Part shown: positions 52,887-61,739 of the stretch, piece by piece
Layout: every line of letters begins with the position of its first letter
Numbering within the stretch: the first letter of the stretch is position 1
From: Pantoea sp. 18069
GTDB taxonomy: Bacteria; Pseudomonadota; Gammaproteobacteria; Burkholderiales; Burkholderiaceae_C
Length of the DNA stretch: 64,000 nucleotides
Direction: 5' to 3'
NCBI RefSeq assembly: GCF_902706035.1
Contig: NZ_CACSJA010000023.1
Location: 1 to 64,000 of the forward strand
Position numbers and translations under genes: made by a program
The notes under the pieces: model-generated
The model's database searches: none
What the model was told of the DNA's origin: nothing
The model's input: only the letters and a program-made list of their open reading frames with translations

Positions 52887-52904
52887 CCATCCATCCATCC
52901 ATCC
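52887..52904. repeat. Tetranucleotide tract (CCAT)n
   Basis: Four CCAT units plus CC stand in the leader of the second decarboxylase-like gene, 44 bp before its start. Slippage here would change leader length but not a reading frame. Confidence 0.7.
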
Positions 52905-52947
52905 AAATTCGATTCTGGAAATTCACAGGCACAAGGAGAGCTTTCCC

Positions 52948-53847
52948 ATGACCACCACCACCGCTGTCGACCTGCCGACCCTGCGCACGAATCTGACCGA
53001 GTACGCCGTGACCAAAGCCATGCGCGACGGGCGCGTGAAGTCCGACATCGTCAACCTCGACTTCTGCGGTCCTACGCCTGCGCACAACGGCTTCAAGCCC
53101 ATGGTGCGAGAAAACGCATTCGATGCAGGCGAACTGGCCATCGTCACCTACCTGCAGGCCAAAAGCTACGGCAAGCCCTATGTGCTGCTGCCCGCGCCGA
53201 TTTCCGGTCGCTTTCAGCACCACTGCGGCGGCTTCAATCTCGACTTCGGTCACCTCGATCCGAAAGACATCGAAGGCAAGCGCGTGGGCGTGCGCACCTA
53301 TGCACAGACAACCGGCCTGTGGATTCGCGGCATCCTGCGCCACGAGTACGGCGTTGATCTCGACAAGGTGACCTGGATGACGCTGGGCGACGGTCACCTC
53401 GCCGAGTACGCCGACCCCGCCAACTGCGTGCGCCTGCCCAAGGGCTCGTCCATTCCCGACATGATGATGAACGGCGAGCTTGACGCCGCGCTGCTGGGCG
53501 AAGACATGCCCAAGGACCCGCGCGTGCGCACGCTGGTGCCCGATGCGCAGGCGGCCGCCCGCGACTGGTATGCACGCGAAGGCGTGGTGCCGATCAACCA
53601 CATGTTCGTGGTGCACCAGGACATCTCGAAGAACCGCCCCGACATCGTTCGCGAGATCTTTCGCATGCTCAAGGAAAGCCGCGCGCTCACCGAAGGCGGC
53701 GTGCCGGCGGTGTTTCCGCCCATCGGCCTGGAGGCCAACCGCAAGGGCCTGCAACTCGCTATCGACTGGGCGCTAGACCAAAAGATCATTCCCCGCCGGC
53801 TGTCGGTCGATGAGTTGTTTGATGACGTGACGGGCAGTCTTTCCTGA
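52948..53847 (+). CDS. 4,5-dihydroxyphthalate decarboxylase-like protein (second copy)
   Basis: The protein has 299 residues from the ATG at 52948, with AAGGAG 9 bp upstream; the longer frame reads through repeat sequence and is rejected. It is a divergent paralogue of the protein at 46519: matched blocks are FKPMVRENAFDAGELAIVTY, GRFQHHCGG and GVRTYAQTTGLWIRG. It has the periplasmic-binding-protein-like fold and no signal peptide. Two such proteins in one operon might form a hetero-oligomer or act on two carboxylated intermediates. Which of the two is the active decarboxylase cannot be told from the sequence. Confidence 0.78.
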   Translation: MTTTTAVDLPTLRTNLTEYAVTKAMRDGRVKSDIVNLDFCGPTPAHNGFKPMVRENAFDAGELAIVTYLQAKSYGKPYVLLPAPISGRFQHHCGGFNLDFGHLDPKDIEGKRVGVRTYAQTTGLWIRGILRHEYGVDLDKVTWMTLGDGHLAEYADPANCVRLPKGSSIPDMMMNGELDAALLGEDMPKDPRVRTLVPDAQAAARDWYAREGVVPINHMFVVHQDISKNRPDIVREIFRMLKESRALTEGGVPAVFPPIGLEANRKGLQLAIDWALDQKIIPRRLSVDELFDDVTGSLS

Positions 53848-53902
53848 GTGCCGTGCGCTGGCGAGTTGACTGCGCAAGGCGTCAGCAGCCCGCCAGCGGC
53901 AC
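53848..53902 (+). other. Imperfect stem-loop between decarboxylase-like and DUF1302 genes
   Basis: GTGCC...GCTGGCG pairs with CGCCAGC-GGCAC, with a 4-nt bulge and a 27-nt loop. There is no T tract, so partial termination or mRNA processing between the catabolic and envelope parts of the operon is possible. Confidence 0.35.
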
Positions 53903-53957
53903 AGGCCCAGGCCATTGAATCGACGACAACTACAACATACAAAAGACGGAGACAACC

Positions 53958-55562
53958 ATGAAGAAGCCTGTAAAACGCAACAACGTGGGATATGCCATCG
54001 CTGTTCTGGCAAGCACCGTGCTGGCTGGAACCGGTGCCAACGCAATGGATTTGAATCCCGATGGTGACTGGCAAGTTCGTTGGGACAACACCGTGAAGTA
54101 CAGCGGTGGATATCGCTTGAAGAATCCGGACGGCGCGCTGATTTCTCCCGCCGCGTCCAAGCGCAACAACGATGACGGAGACCGCAATATTCAGCGCGGC
54201 CTGATGTCCAATCGTCTTGATTGGTTCACTGAATTCGACGTGCAGAAGGACGGCTTCGGCATGCGCATGAGTGCTGCGGCCTGGTACGACGCGGTCTACA
54301 ACCGCCGCAACGACAACGACTCCGCCGCCACTGCCAACATCACCAGTGGCGCGCACAACCAGTTCACCAGCGGCACGCGCACTGCGGCCGGGAAGAACAT
54401 CGAGCTGCTCGACCTGTTCGCCTTCGGCCAGGTGGACCTGGGCGAACAGCGCCTGTCGCTGCGCGCCGGCCAGTTCTCGCAGACCTGGGGAACCAGCCTG
54501 TTCTTCGGCAACAACGGCATCGCCAAGGGCATGGCGCCCATCGATATCTACAAGCTCAACATTCCCGGCGCAACCGCCAAGGAAACCACGATGCCGGTGC
54601 CGCAGGTTTCCGGCACTTTGCAACTGACCGAGAGCACCAGCCTGGAAGCCTATGTGCAGGCGAAATTCAAGCCCACGCGCCTTCCGCCGGCAGGCAGCTA
54701 CTTCAGCAGCGCGGACTTCCTGGGCCCCGGCCGCGAGGTGTTCGACCTGGGCACTCCCGGCCCGGGCAGGCTGAACTATGCGGGCGATATCAAGGGCTCG
54801 GGCAGCCCGAATTTTGGCGTGGCATTGAATACGCACAGCGATCTGCTCGATACCGATTTCGGCTTCTACGCGCTGCGCTATCAGGACACTTCGCCGCAGG
54901 TGTTCACGCAGGTGCCCGACAGGCGCTACTGGATTGCCTATCCCCAGAACATCCGCGTGCTGGGAACCAGCTTCGGCACCCAGGTGGGCGAGGCGAACGT
55001 GAGTGGCGAGGTCTCCGTGCGCTTCGGTCAGCCACTCGCCGCCAGGCAAGGCTCGCTCTCCATGGCCGCAGGTGCGACCAACGTCAACCTGGGCGGCGGC
55101 GGCGCCTATCCCACCGGGAAAACGGCGCACATCAACCTTTCGACCGTCAACGTGTTCGGCCCTTCCGCGCTGTGGGGCGGAGCGAGCCTGGCGGGTGAGT
55201 TCGCTGCCAACCACGTGATGTCGATCGACCGCAACGAAAGCATCCTCGACGCTGCGCGCAACAAGACCAGCGCGGGCATTCGCGTGGTGTTCACGCCAAC
55301 GTACTACCAGGTCATGCCAGGCCTGGACCTGAGTCCGTCGATCAACCTGGGCTGGTCGTTCAAGGGCAACTCGATGATAGACACCGCTTTCCCCTTTGCG
55401 GGCAGCCCGAACAGGGGCGGCGACCTGGTGCTCGGACTCTCGGGTGTCTACCTGAGCAAATGGACGGCAAACCTTTCCTACGTGCGCTATCTGGGCAAGG
55501 TCGATACGCAAGCCATGCTCGATCGTGACTACATCCGCTTGAGTCTGCAAACGTCGTTTTGA
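53958..55562 (+). CDS. DUF1302 family outer-membrane-type protein
   Basis: The protein has 534 residues. A signal peptide (VGYAIAVLASTVLAGTGANA) is followed by MDLNPDGDWQVRWDNTVKYS, the characteristic DUF1302 opening. The rest is rich in alternating, aromatic-flanked beta-strands and ends with Phe (RLSLQTSF), pointing to an outer-membrane beta-barrel. The family has no established biochemical role. It regularly sits next to DUF1329, a YCF48-like and an MMPL/RND gene in Pseudomonas and Burkholderiales genomes, as here, and may be the outer-membrane part of a transport pathway for a hydrophobic or bulky compound. Confidence 0.85.
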   Translation: MKKPVKRNNVGYAIAVLASTVLAGTGANAMDLNPDGDWQVRWDNTVKYSGGYRLKNPDGALISPAASKRNNDDGDRNIQRGLMSNRLDWFTEFDVQKDGFGMRMSAAAWYDAVYNRRNDNDSAATANITSGAHNQFTSGTRTAAGKNIELLDLFAFGQVDLGEQRLSLRAGQFSQTWGTSLFFGNNGIAKGMAPIDIYKLNIPGATAKETTMPVPQVSGTLQLTESTSLEAYVQAKFKPTRLPPAGSYFSSADFLGPGREVFDLGTPGPGRLNYAGDIKGSGSPNFGVALNTHSDLLDTDFGFYALRYQDTSPQVFTQVPDRRYWIAYPQNIRVLGTSFGTQVGEANVSGEVSVRFGQPLAARQGSLSMAAGATNVNLGGGGAYPTGKTAHINLSTVNVFGPSALWGGASLAGEFAANHVMSIDRNESILDAARNKTSAGIRVVFTPTYYQVMPGLDLSPSINLGWSFKGNSMIDTAFPFAGSPNRGGDLVLGLSGVYLSKWTANLSYVRYLGKVDTQAMLDRDYIRLSLQTSF

Positions 55563-55603
55563 GCACGCGTCGATACCGAACCACATTCCAAGAGAGCATA
55601 AAA

Positions 55604-56956
55604 ATGAACACGAAGACAAGCCAATTCGCTGCTGTCTTGCTGCTGCTCGCCGCAGCCCAAGTCAACGCCGCAGTCACGCCTGAAGAAGCGCAAGCACTCA
55701 AGGCCAGCCTCACTCCCTATGGCGCAGAGCGCGCGGGGAATGCGCAAGGCACGATCCCCGCATGGGATGGCAAGGCCCCGGCCGTGAACCCCGATGCCAA
55801 GGGGCGGCGCATCGACCCGTATGCCGGTGAGAAGCCGCGGCTGGTCATCACCGCCGCGAACCTGAGCGAGCATGCGCAGCAGTTGAGCGAAGGCACGAAG
55901 GCGCTGTTCGCCAAGCAGCCGGCGTTCAAGATCGACGTCTATCCATCGCACCGCACCGCCCATTTCTCGCAAGGTGTGTACGAGCAGGTGTTCAAGAACG
56001 CAACCCGTGCCAAGCTGGCCAACGATGGGCTCACGGTGGAGGGCGCCTTCGGCGGCATTCCCTTCCCGATTCCCAAGGACGGCAACGAGGCCCTGTGGAA
56101 CCACGCGCTGAGCTACCGCGGTCAGGTCACCAACATCGTGAGCGACAAGTATGTAATGACGGCCTCCGGCGACCGCATCCTGACGGCGCGTTCACGCACG
56201 CAGCGTGCGATCCCGTTCTACGACCCTGCGGGAGCGTCCGAGCAGGGCAACGGCGAAGTCTCGCGTACCCGGATCGACTATCTGGAACCGGCAGCCATCT
56301 CCGGCCAATCGCTGCTGTCCATCGAGTATGTGGACAGCTTCGCCAAGCAAAAGGACGGTTGGCAGTACCTGCCGGGCCAGCGCCGCGTGCGCAAGTCACC
56401 GTCGATCTCGCACGATGCGCCGGATGCGTCCGGCGGTGGTCTGGTCAGCTTCGACGACGTGAACCTGTTCCAGGGCGAGCAGGACCAGTACCACATCAAG
56501 CTGCTGGGCAAGCGCGAGTTGATCATTCCCGCCAACAACAACGGCTTGTTTGCCAAGGCCAGCAAGGATGTGGTCCACAAGGGGCTGCTGGCTCCCGAGG
56601 CCGTGCGCTGGGAACTGCGCCGCGTGTGGGTGGTGGAGATGACGCTCAAGGAGGGCAAGCGAAACGTGCAGGCCAAGCGCCGCCTGTATCTGGACGAGGA
56701 CACCTGGCAAGCCGTGGTGTCCGAGTCGTGGGATGCGCAGGGCAAGCTCTGGCGCACTGGTCAGGCGCATACCTTGCTGGCAAGCGACCAGCCGATGTCG
56801 ATGACCGTGAGCTATGTGATCTATGACCTGCAGGCAGGCGCCTATGTATATGCCGCCGCGCTGCACGATACAGGCGGCGTGCAGTTCAGTGGCTACACCC
56901 CCAGGGAACTGAGCAGGTTCAGCTCGGCAGCGTTGTCCAGCGGAGGCGTGCGTTGA
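55604..56956 (+). CDS. DUF1329 family periplasmic protein
   Basis: The protein has 450 residues. The signal peptide is TSQFAAVLLLLAAAQVNA. The mature protein starts VTPEEAQALKASLTPYGAERAGN, with GTIPAWDG, typical of the family, and then a long beta-rich domain related to the LolA/LolB lipoprotein-carrier fold. That resemblance suggests carriage of a hydrophobic ligand through the periplasm; the function has not been shown. The start at 55604 follows AGAGAG. It lies 41 bp after the DUF1302 gene, its usual partner. Confidence 0.87.
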   Translation: MNTKTSQFAAVLLLLAAAQVNAAVTPEEAQALKASLTPYGAERAGNAQGTIPAWDGKAPAVNPDAKGRRIDPYAGEKPRLVITAANLSEHAQQLSEGTKALFAKQPAFKIDVYPSHRTAHFSQGVYEQVFKNATRAKLANDGLTVEGAFGGIPFPIPKDGNEALWNHALSYRGQVTNIVSDKYVMTASGDRILTARSRTQRAIPFYDPAGASEQGNGEVSRTRIDYLEPAAISGQSLLSIEYVDSFAKQKDGWQYLPGQRRVRKSPSISHDAPDASGGGLVSFDDVNLFQGEQDQYHIKLLGKRELIIPANNNGLFAKASKDVVHKGLLAPEAVRWELRRVWVVEMTLKEGKRNVQAKRRLYLDEDTWQAVVSESWDAQGKLWRTGQAHTLLASDQPMSMTVSYVIYDLQAGAYVYAAALHDTGGVQFSGYTPRELSRFSSAALSSGGVR

Positions 56957-56982
56957 ATTGCGCAGGCATGGAGGGCCGGCGC

Positions 56983-58104
56983 ATGGGGCGCCGCGGCTTG
57001 CTGTGTGCCGCTGCTTGTGCCGTGCTGCCGACAGTGTCGCTGGCGGACGGGCGGCAAACCGCGTTCGTGCGGCCCGCACTCCAGGTGACGCGGCCCACGC
57101 AGGCCGTCATGGTGTGCGTGGCGCGAGCGGGCCTGCGCCTGGTGGCGGGCGGCGAGCGCGGGCTGATCGTCTATTCCGACGACAACGGCAGGCAATGGCA
57201 GCAGGCGCAGGTGCCTGCGAGCGTGACGCTCACGGCCATGCGCTTTGCCAGCCAGCGCGAGGGCTGGGCCGTGGGCAACATGGGCGTGGTGCTGCGCACG
57301 CGCGACGCGGGTGCCACATGGCAGCGGGTGCTCGATGGGCGCACTGCTGCCGAGCTGGCGCTCAAGACTGCGCAGTCGGCATACGCCTCGGCCGAGGCCG
57401 GCGCGGCTGCGCAGCAGTTGCAGGCGTCACTGGAAGATGCGATGCGCCTGGTGAGCGAGGGCGCGGACAAGCCGTTCACGGACATCATCATTCGCGCCGA
57501 CGGATCGCTGCTGGTGATCGGTGCCTATGGCCTGGCGTTTGCAAGTTCCGACGGCGGAACGACCTGGCAAGCGCAGATGCACAAGCTCCCCAATCCGGAG
57601 GGGCTCAGCCTGTACGGATACGCCACGCGATCCGACGAGCACTGGCTGGTGGGTGAGCAAGGACTGTTGCTGCGGGCAGTGGGAAACAGCGGCGCGTTCC
57701 TGGCCGCCGAATCGCCCAGCACCGGCAGCTTGTTTGGTGCGCTCACGTTGCGTGATGGAGCGCTCCTGATGTTCGGATTGCGCGGCAAGTTGTTCCGCAG
57801 CGCGGCCCCCGGAGAACCCTGGACTGCCGTGCAGACCCCGGTGGATGCCGCCTTGTTTACCGGCCTGCAGTTGGACGACGGCCACGTGCTGCTCGCCGGG
57901 CAGGCGGGACAGTTGCTGATGAGCGGCGATTCCGGTCGCAGCTTCAAGGCCGTGGGTTTGAAGACGCGTTATCCGTTCAGCGCAATGGTGAACGCCGCCG
58001 ATGGTGCTGTGGTGCTCGCGGGTTCGCGCGGACTCATGCGCGTGGAGCGCGCTGAATTGCACAGGGCATCCGGGTCGCCCGATGCCCAGGAGAGAGCGAC
58101 ATGA
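56983..58104 (+). CDS. YCF48/BNR-like exported beta-propeller protein
   Basis: The protein has 373 residues from the ATG at 56983, chosen because GGAGGG lies 7 bp upstream and a signal peptide (MGRRGLLCAAACAVLPTVSLA) follows directly; a TTG at 56953 and an ATG at 56968 are alternatives. Repeated BNR/Asp-box-like units (e.g. IVYSDDNGRQWQQ, VLRTRDAGATWQRV, FASSDGGTTWQAQ) indicate a seven-bladed propeller like YCF48/HCF136, an assembly factor of photosystem II in phototrophs. Here it is more likely an accessory factor for the MMPL/RND protein whose gene overlaps its stop codon. Confidence 0.85.
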   Translation: MGRRGLLCAAACAVLPTVSLADGRQTAFVRPALQVTRPTQAVMVCVARAGLRLVAGGERGLIVYSDDNGRQWQQAQVPASVTLTAMRFASQREGWAVGNMGVVLRTRDAGATWQRVLDGRTAAELALKTAQSAYASAEAGAAAQQLQASLEDAMRLVSEGADKPFTDIIIRADGSLLVIGAYGLAFASSDGGTTWQAQMHKLPNPEGLSLYGYATRSDEHWLVGEQGLLLRAVGNSGAFLAAESPSTGSLFGALTLRDGALLMFGLRGKLFRSAAPGEPWTAVQTPVDAALFTGLQLDDGHVLLAGQAGQLLMSGDSGRSFKAVGLKTRYPFSAMVNAADGAVVLAGSRGLMRVERAELHRASGSPDAQERAT

Positions 58105-60479
58105 TGAATTTGAATCTGGCGGGCCCTGTTGCGCCGCAAGCGGCCGAACGGGCATTTTTCAACCCGGACTCGGGCAACTGGTTGGAGCGCCTGGTCTTCA
58201 ATAACCGCATCGTGGTGGTGCTGCTGTGCGTGCTGTTCACGCTGCTGCTTGGCGCCCAGGCCACGCGCCTCACGCCCAATGCCAGCTTCGATGGCATGCT
58301 GCCGCTGTCGCATCCCTATTTGCAAAACTATCTGGCCGAGCGCAAGAAGCTGGTCTCGCAAGCCAACAGCCTGCGCATTGTGGTGGAGCGCAAGGGCGGT
58401 GGCAGCATTCTCGATGAGGAGTATCTGGAGTCGCTCAAGAAGATCAATGACGAAGTGTTTCTGCTGTCAGGCGTGGTGCGTGGGCAGATGAAGTCGCTGT
58501 GGACTCCATCGACGCGCTGGACCGTGGTGACGGAAAACGGCTTTGAAGGCGGCACGGTGATGCCCAGCGACTTCGACGGATCGGCCGGCGCGCTGCAGCG
58601 CGTGCGGCTGAATATCGAACGCTCGGGCGAAGTGGGGCAACTGGTGGCCAGGGATTACCAGTCGAGCGCGCTGATCGTTCCGCTTGCCGAGCGGGATGAG
58701 TCCGGCAATGCGCTCGATTACGCGGCCTTGTCGCAAAGTCTCGAAGCGCTGCGCAGCAAATACGACAGCGACAAGCTCGCCATCCGCGTGACCGGTTTTG
58801 CCAAGGTGGCCGGCGACATGATCGAGGGGCTCGCGCAAGTCATGCTGTTCTTTGCGCTGGCCGCCGCCATCGTCACGGCCATCGTGCTCTGGTACACGCG
58901 TTGTCTGCGCAGCACGGTGCTGGTGGTGATGTGCTCGATGATCGCGGTGATCTGGCAGCTGGGCCTGTTGCCACTGCTGGGGTTCTCGCTCGATCCCTAT
59001 GCCGCGTTGGTGCCGTTTCTCGTGTTCGCGATCGGCATGAGCCATGGCGCCCAGAAAATGAACGGCGTGATGCTCGACATCGGCCGGGGGTTCGACAAGC
59101 TGGTGGCGGCACGCTACACATTTCGCCGCCTGTTCATCGCGGGTTTCACGGCGCTGGCCTGCGATGCCGTGGGGTTTGCGGTGCTGCTGGTGATCGACAT
59201 CCATTCGATCCGGCAACTGGCGATCATTGCCAGCCTGGGCGTGGCGATTCTGGTCTTCACCAATCTCATCCTGCTGCCGGTTCTGCTCAGCTACACGGGC
59301 GTGAGTGCCAAGGCTGCGCAACGCGCCGTGCGTGCCGATGCGGTGGGCGGGGTCAGCGGCCTTTGGACCATTCTCGCGCGCTTCACCGAGCGCCGTTGGG
59401 CGGTTGCCGCCATCTTGCTCGCAGTGCTGCTGGGCATGGGCGGCGTGCTGGGCAGTCGTGGTCTGCAGATTGGAGACCTCGATGAAGGCGCGCCCGAGCT
59501 GCGCCCGCAATCGCGCTACAACGTGGACAACGCCTATCTCACGCGGCACTACGCCACCAGCAGCGATGTGTTTGTGGTGATGGTGAAAACGCCAGCGCAG
59601 ACGGGGCTCCGGTACGAAGTGCTGGAACGCATCGATGATCTGGAGTGGCGTCTGCGGCAGCTCGATGGCGTGGAGAGCACGACGTCGTTGGCTTCGCTGG
59701 CGCGCCAGAATGCGGTGGCGATGAACGAGGGCAATCCGCGCTGGTTCGAACTCTCCCCGAATCAGGGTGCGCTCAATACCGCCGCATCACGTGCTCCGCG
59801 CAGCCTGGTCGACGGGGATTTCTCACTGCCGCAGATCCAGGTGTTTTTGCGTGACCACAAGGCCGACACGCTGCGCCGGGTGAGCGAAGCGGTGGAGGAG
59901 TTTGCCCGGCAAAACGACTCCGAGGACGCGCGCTTTCTGCTGGCCGCTGGCAATGCCGGCTTCGAGGCGGCAACCAATGCGGTGGTGAAAAAGGCAGACC
60001 GCTTCATGCTGCTTCTGGTGTATGCGGCGGTCATCGTGCTCAGCTACGTCACGTTCCGCTCGTGGCGCGCGGTGGCTTGCGCGATCATACCGCTGGCGCT
60101 CACGTCGGTGCTCTCGGAGGCGCTGATGGTTGCCCTGGGCATTGGACTGAAAGTGGCGACACTGCCCGTGGTCGCGCTTGGCGTGGGGATCGGTGTCGAC
60201 TATGCGCTCTATGTACTCAGCATCCTTCTTGCCGAGATGCGCAAGGGCGAATCGCTGCACGCCGCATACCGGCATTCGCTTCAAACCACGGGCCGCGTGG
60301 TGATGCTGACCGGCATCACGCTGGCGGTGGGCGTTGCGACATGGGCGCTTTCACCCATCAAGTTCCAGGCGGACATGGGCGTGCTGTTGGCGTTCATGTT
60401 CGTGGTGAACATGATAGGTGCGCTGGTCCTGCTGCCCGCGCTTGCGCACTTTCTCTTGAAGTCACCCAAAGCGGTATAG
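58101..60479 (+). CDS. MMPL/RND-superfamily inner-membrane transporter
   Basis: This 792-residue protein has two matching halves, each with one helix, a periplasmic domain of ~200 residues and five helices (first helix ~30-52; clusters ~230-400 and ~630-780). Helix segments such as PVVALGVGIGVDYALYVLS and FLVFAIGMSHGAQKMNGV are the MMPL/SSD-like motifs around the proton relay. It is half the size of drug RND pumps and resembles hopanoid/lipid movers (HpnN type). The substrate is unknown. It ends the 14-kb operon and is translationally coupled to the YCF48-like gene. Confidence 0.9.
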   Translation: MMNLNLAGPVAPQAAERAFFNPDSGNWLERLVFNNRIVVVLLCVLFTLLLGAQATRLTPNASFDGMLPLSHPYLQNYLAERKKLVSQANSLRIVVERKGGGSILDEEYLESLKKINDEVFLLSGVVRGQMKSLWTPSTRWTVVTENGFEGGTVMPSDFDGSAGALQRVRLNIERSGEVGQLVARDYQSSALIVPLAERDESGNALDYAALSQSLEALRSKYDSDKLAIRVTGFAKVAGDMIEGLAQVMLFFALAAAIVTAIVLWYTRCLRSTVLVVMCSMIAVIWQLGLLPLLGFSLDPYAALVPFLVFAIGMSHGAQKMNGVMLDIGRGFDKLVAARYTFRRLFIAGFTALACDAVGFAVLLVIDIHSIRQLAIIASLGVAILVFTNLILLPVLLSYTGVSAKAAQRAVRADAVGGVSGLWTILARFTERRWAVAAILLAVLLGMGGVLGSRGLQIGDLDEGAPELRPQSRYNVDNAYLTRHYATSSDVFVVMVKTPAQTGLRYEVLERIDDLEWRLRQLDGVESTTSLASLARQNAVAMNEGNPRWFELSPNQGALNTAASRAPRSLVDGDFSLPQIQVFLRDHKADTLRRVSEAVEEFARQNDSEDARFLLAAGNAGFEAATNAVVKKADRFMLLLVYAAVIVLSYVTFRSWRAVACAIIPLALTSVLSEALMVALGIGLKVATLPVVALGVGIGVDYALYVLSILLAEMRKGESLHAAYRHSLQTTGRVVMLTGITLAVGVATWALSPIKFQADMGVLLAFMFVVNMIGALVLLPALAHFLLKSPKAV

Positions 60480-60513
60480 GGCAATCTGATCGGAGAGCTC
60501 CCGGTGGGTTTTG

Positions 60514-60548
60514 CCATCCGCGCATATTCGATGCGCGGATGGTTTTTT
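60514..60548 (+). terminator. Strong Rho-independent terminator of the catabolic/envelope operon
   Basis: A perfect 12-bp stem, CCATCCGCGCAT/ATGCGCGGATGG, with a 5-nt loop and a TTTTTT tail directly after. It marks the end of the transcript 35 bp past the RND gene. Confidence 0.95.
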
Positions 60549-60649
60549 CTTTTCCTGTTCTTTACATTCCTTGGGTGGGAACGCTATGTGCGGATTGGCT
60601 ATGAGCACTTACCATTTTGTGCAATATAAGACTTGAGAGAGACAATGCG

Positions 60650-61579
60650 ATGGCCATGCAACAGCGCACACCAGGGCAGGAAAATGCATCCGCCACGGTT
60701 CCCAAGGTTCGACTCTATGTCGAGCGCCCGGAAAAGGAGGAGGGCTGGTTCGTCAATGTGGGGCATGTGACGGACCGCGGGCGCTGGAAAACCGATGCGC
60801 ATGCGCACCCTGATTACGGCCAGATCATTTTCGTGCGAAGCGGCAAGGGCGCCGTGAATCTGGAAGGCCGCGCAGTTCCGTTCGAGGGACCGTCCGTGCT
60901 GCTCCTGCCCACCGAGACGGTGCACGGCATGCGGTATGACATGGATGTGGATCGCTGGGTGGTGACGGTGGACGTCACCTATCTCAAGCAGGTGAATACG
61001 CGCCTGCCGGAGTTCGGAAGATTGTGGGCGGCGCCACTCACCATTTCGCTGGCCGACGAGCCCGAAACAGCAGAGCAGATATTCACCATCGTCATGCAGC
61101 TGGAGCAGGAAATTGCCAGCAAGCCTTCCGGACATGTGGTGGGCATAGAGGCGCTGCTGACCATGCTGCTGCTGATGCTGGTGCGCCGCAGCCATCTCAA
61201 TCAGGTGATTCCCGAGGCCGGCCCCAGCCCCAGGGAAGCGCGTCTGGTGGAGCGCTTTCGCGAACTGATCGAACAGCATTACCGGCAGCATCTGCAATTG
61301 CAGGACTACGCGTCTATGCTGGCTGTTTCGTTGGTGCAATTGCGCACCGCCTGCGCCGCGGTGGTCGAGCAAAGCCCCGCCAAGATGGTTCACGCCCGCC
61401 TCATCATGGAGGCCAAGCGGCACCTGATCTTTGGCGACCTGCCGGTGGAGCAGATTGCATTTGGCCTGGGTTTTTCGGATGCGGCATATTTCACGCGCTT
61501 TTTCCGCAAGGAAGTGGGGCAGTCGCCTAGCCAATTTCGCATCACCGCCAGACACCAGTCTCACGCCGCCATCCATTGA
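60650..61579 (+). CDS. AraC-family transcriptional regulator
   Basis: The protein has 309 residues. An N-terminal cupin-type sensor domain contains HAHPDYGQIIFVRSGKG and LLPTETVHGM (~50-120), and the C-terminal double helix-turn-helix (~215-300) contains LQDYASMLAVSLVQLR and FGLGFSDAAYFTRFFRKEVG. This arrangement is that of PobR/HpaA-like activators of aromatic-acid catabolism. The start at 60650 has GAGAGA nearby; an upstream ATG at 60617 has no such site. It is flanked by the operon terminator and by a promoter block shared with that operon, so it is the prime candidate to control both. Confidence 0.9.
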   Translation: MAMQQRTPGQENASATVPKVRLYVERPEKEEGWFVNVGHVTDRGRWKTDAHAHPDYGQIIFVRSGKGAVNLEGRAVPFEGPSVLLLPTETVHGMRYDMDVDRWVVTVDVTYLKQVNTRLPEFGRLWAAPLTISLADEPETAEQIFTIVMQLEQEIASKPSGHVVGIEALLTMLLLMLVRRSHLNQVIPEAGPSPREARLVERFRELIEQHYRQHLQLQDYASMLAVSLVQLRTACAAVVEQSPAKMVHARLIMEAKRHLIFGDLPVEQIAFGLGFSDAAYFTRFFRKEVGQSPSQFRITARHQSHAAIH

Positions 61580-61602
61580 TGCCTTTGCAAGGCTGCTGGC
61601 GT

Positions 61603-61682
61603 GGAAAAGTGCCAGTGAATCTCTCTTTTGTGCCGTGGCGCCGGGGCACGTACTCATTATTCTTCAATTCATAAAGAGACAT
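61603..61682 (+). promoter_or_regulatory. Activator-type promoter of the exported lactonase gene (copy 2 of shared 80-bp block)
   Basis: GGAAAAGTGCCAGTGAAT, 5 nt, TTTTGTG, 2 nt, GTGGC, then TATTCT (61658-61663) and CATAAAGAGACAT. It matches the block at 46376-46456 with the same spacings, one single-base gap, and the same ~75-nt leader to the start codon. Confidence 0.65.
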
Positions 61683-61739
61683 GCGCAAGCGGGCAGGAAA
61701 AGCATTGCCTGCTACCGCCAATTACAGGAATTGAAGACA

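Noticed and set aside
53394..55619. A 741-codon minus-strand frame opposite the DUF1302 gene
   Set aside because: The plus strand has a signal peptide, a family start and a C-terminal Phe; the antisense frame spans two plus-strand genes and has no features.
60615..60649. A third copy of the shared promoter block before the AraC gene
   Set aside because: Only TTTTGTG and a loose GAGAGACAAT are matched; the long GGAAAAGT...GTGAAT element and the spacing are absent.
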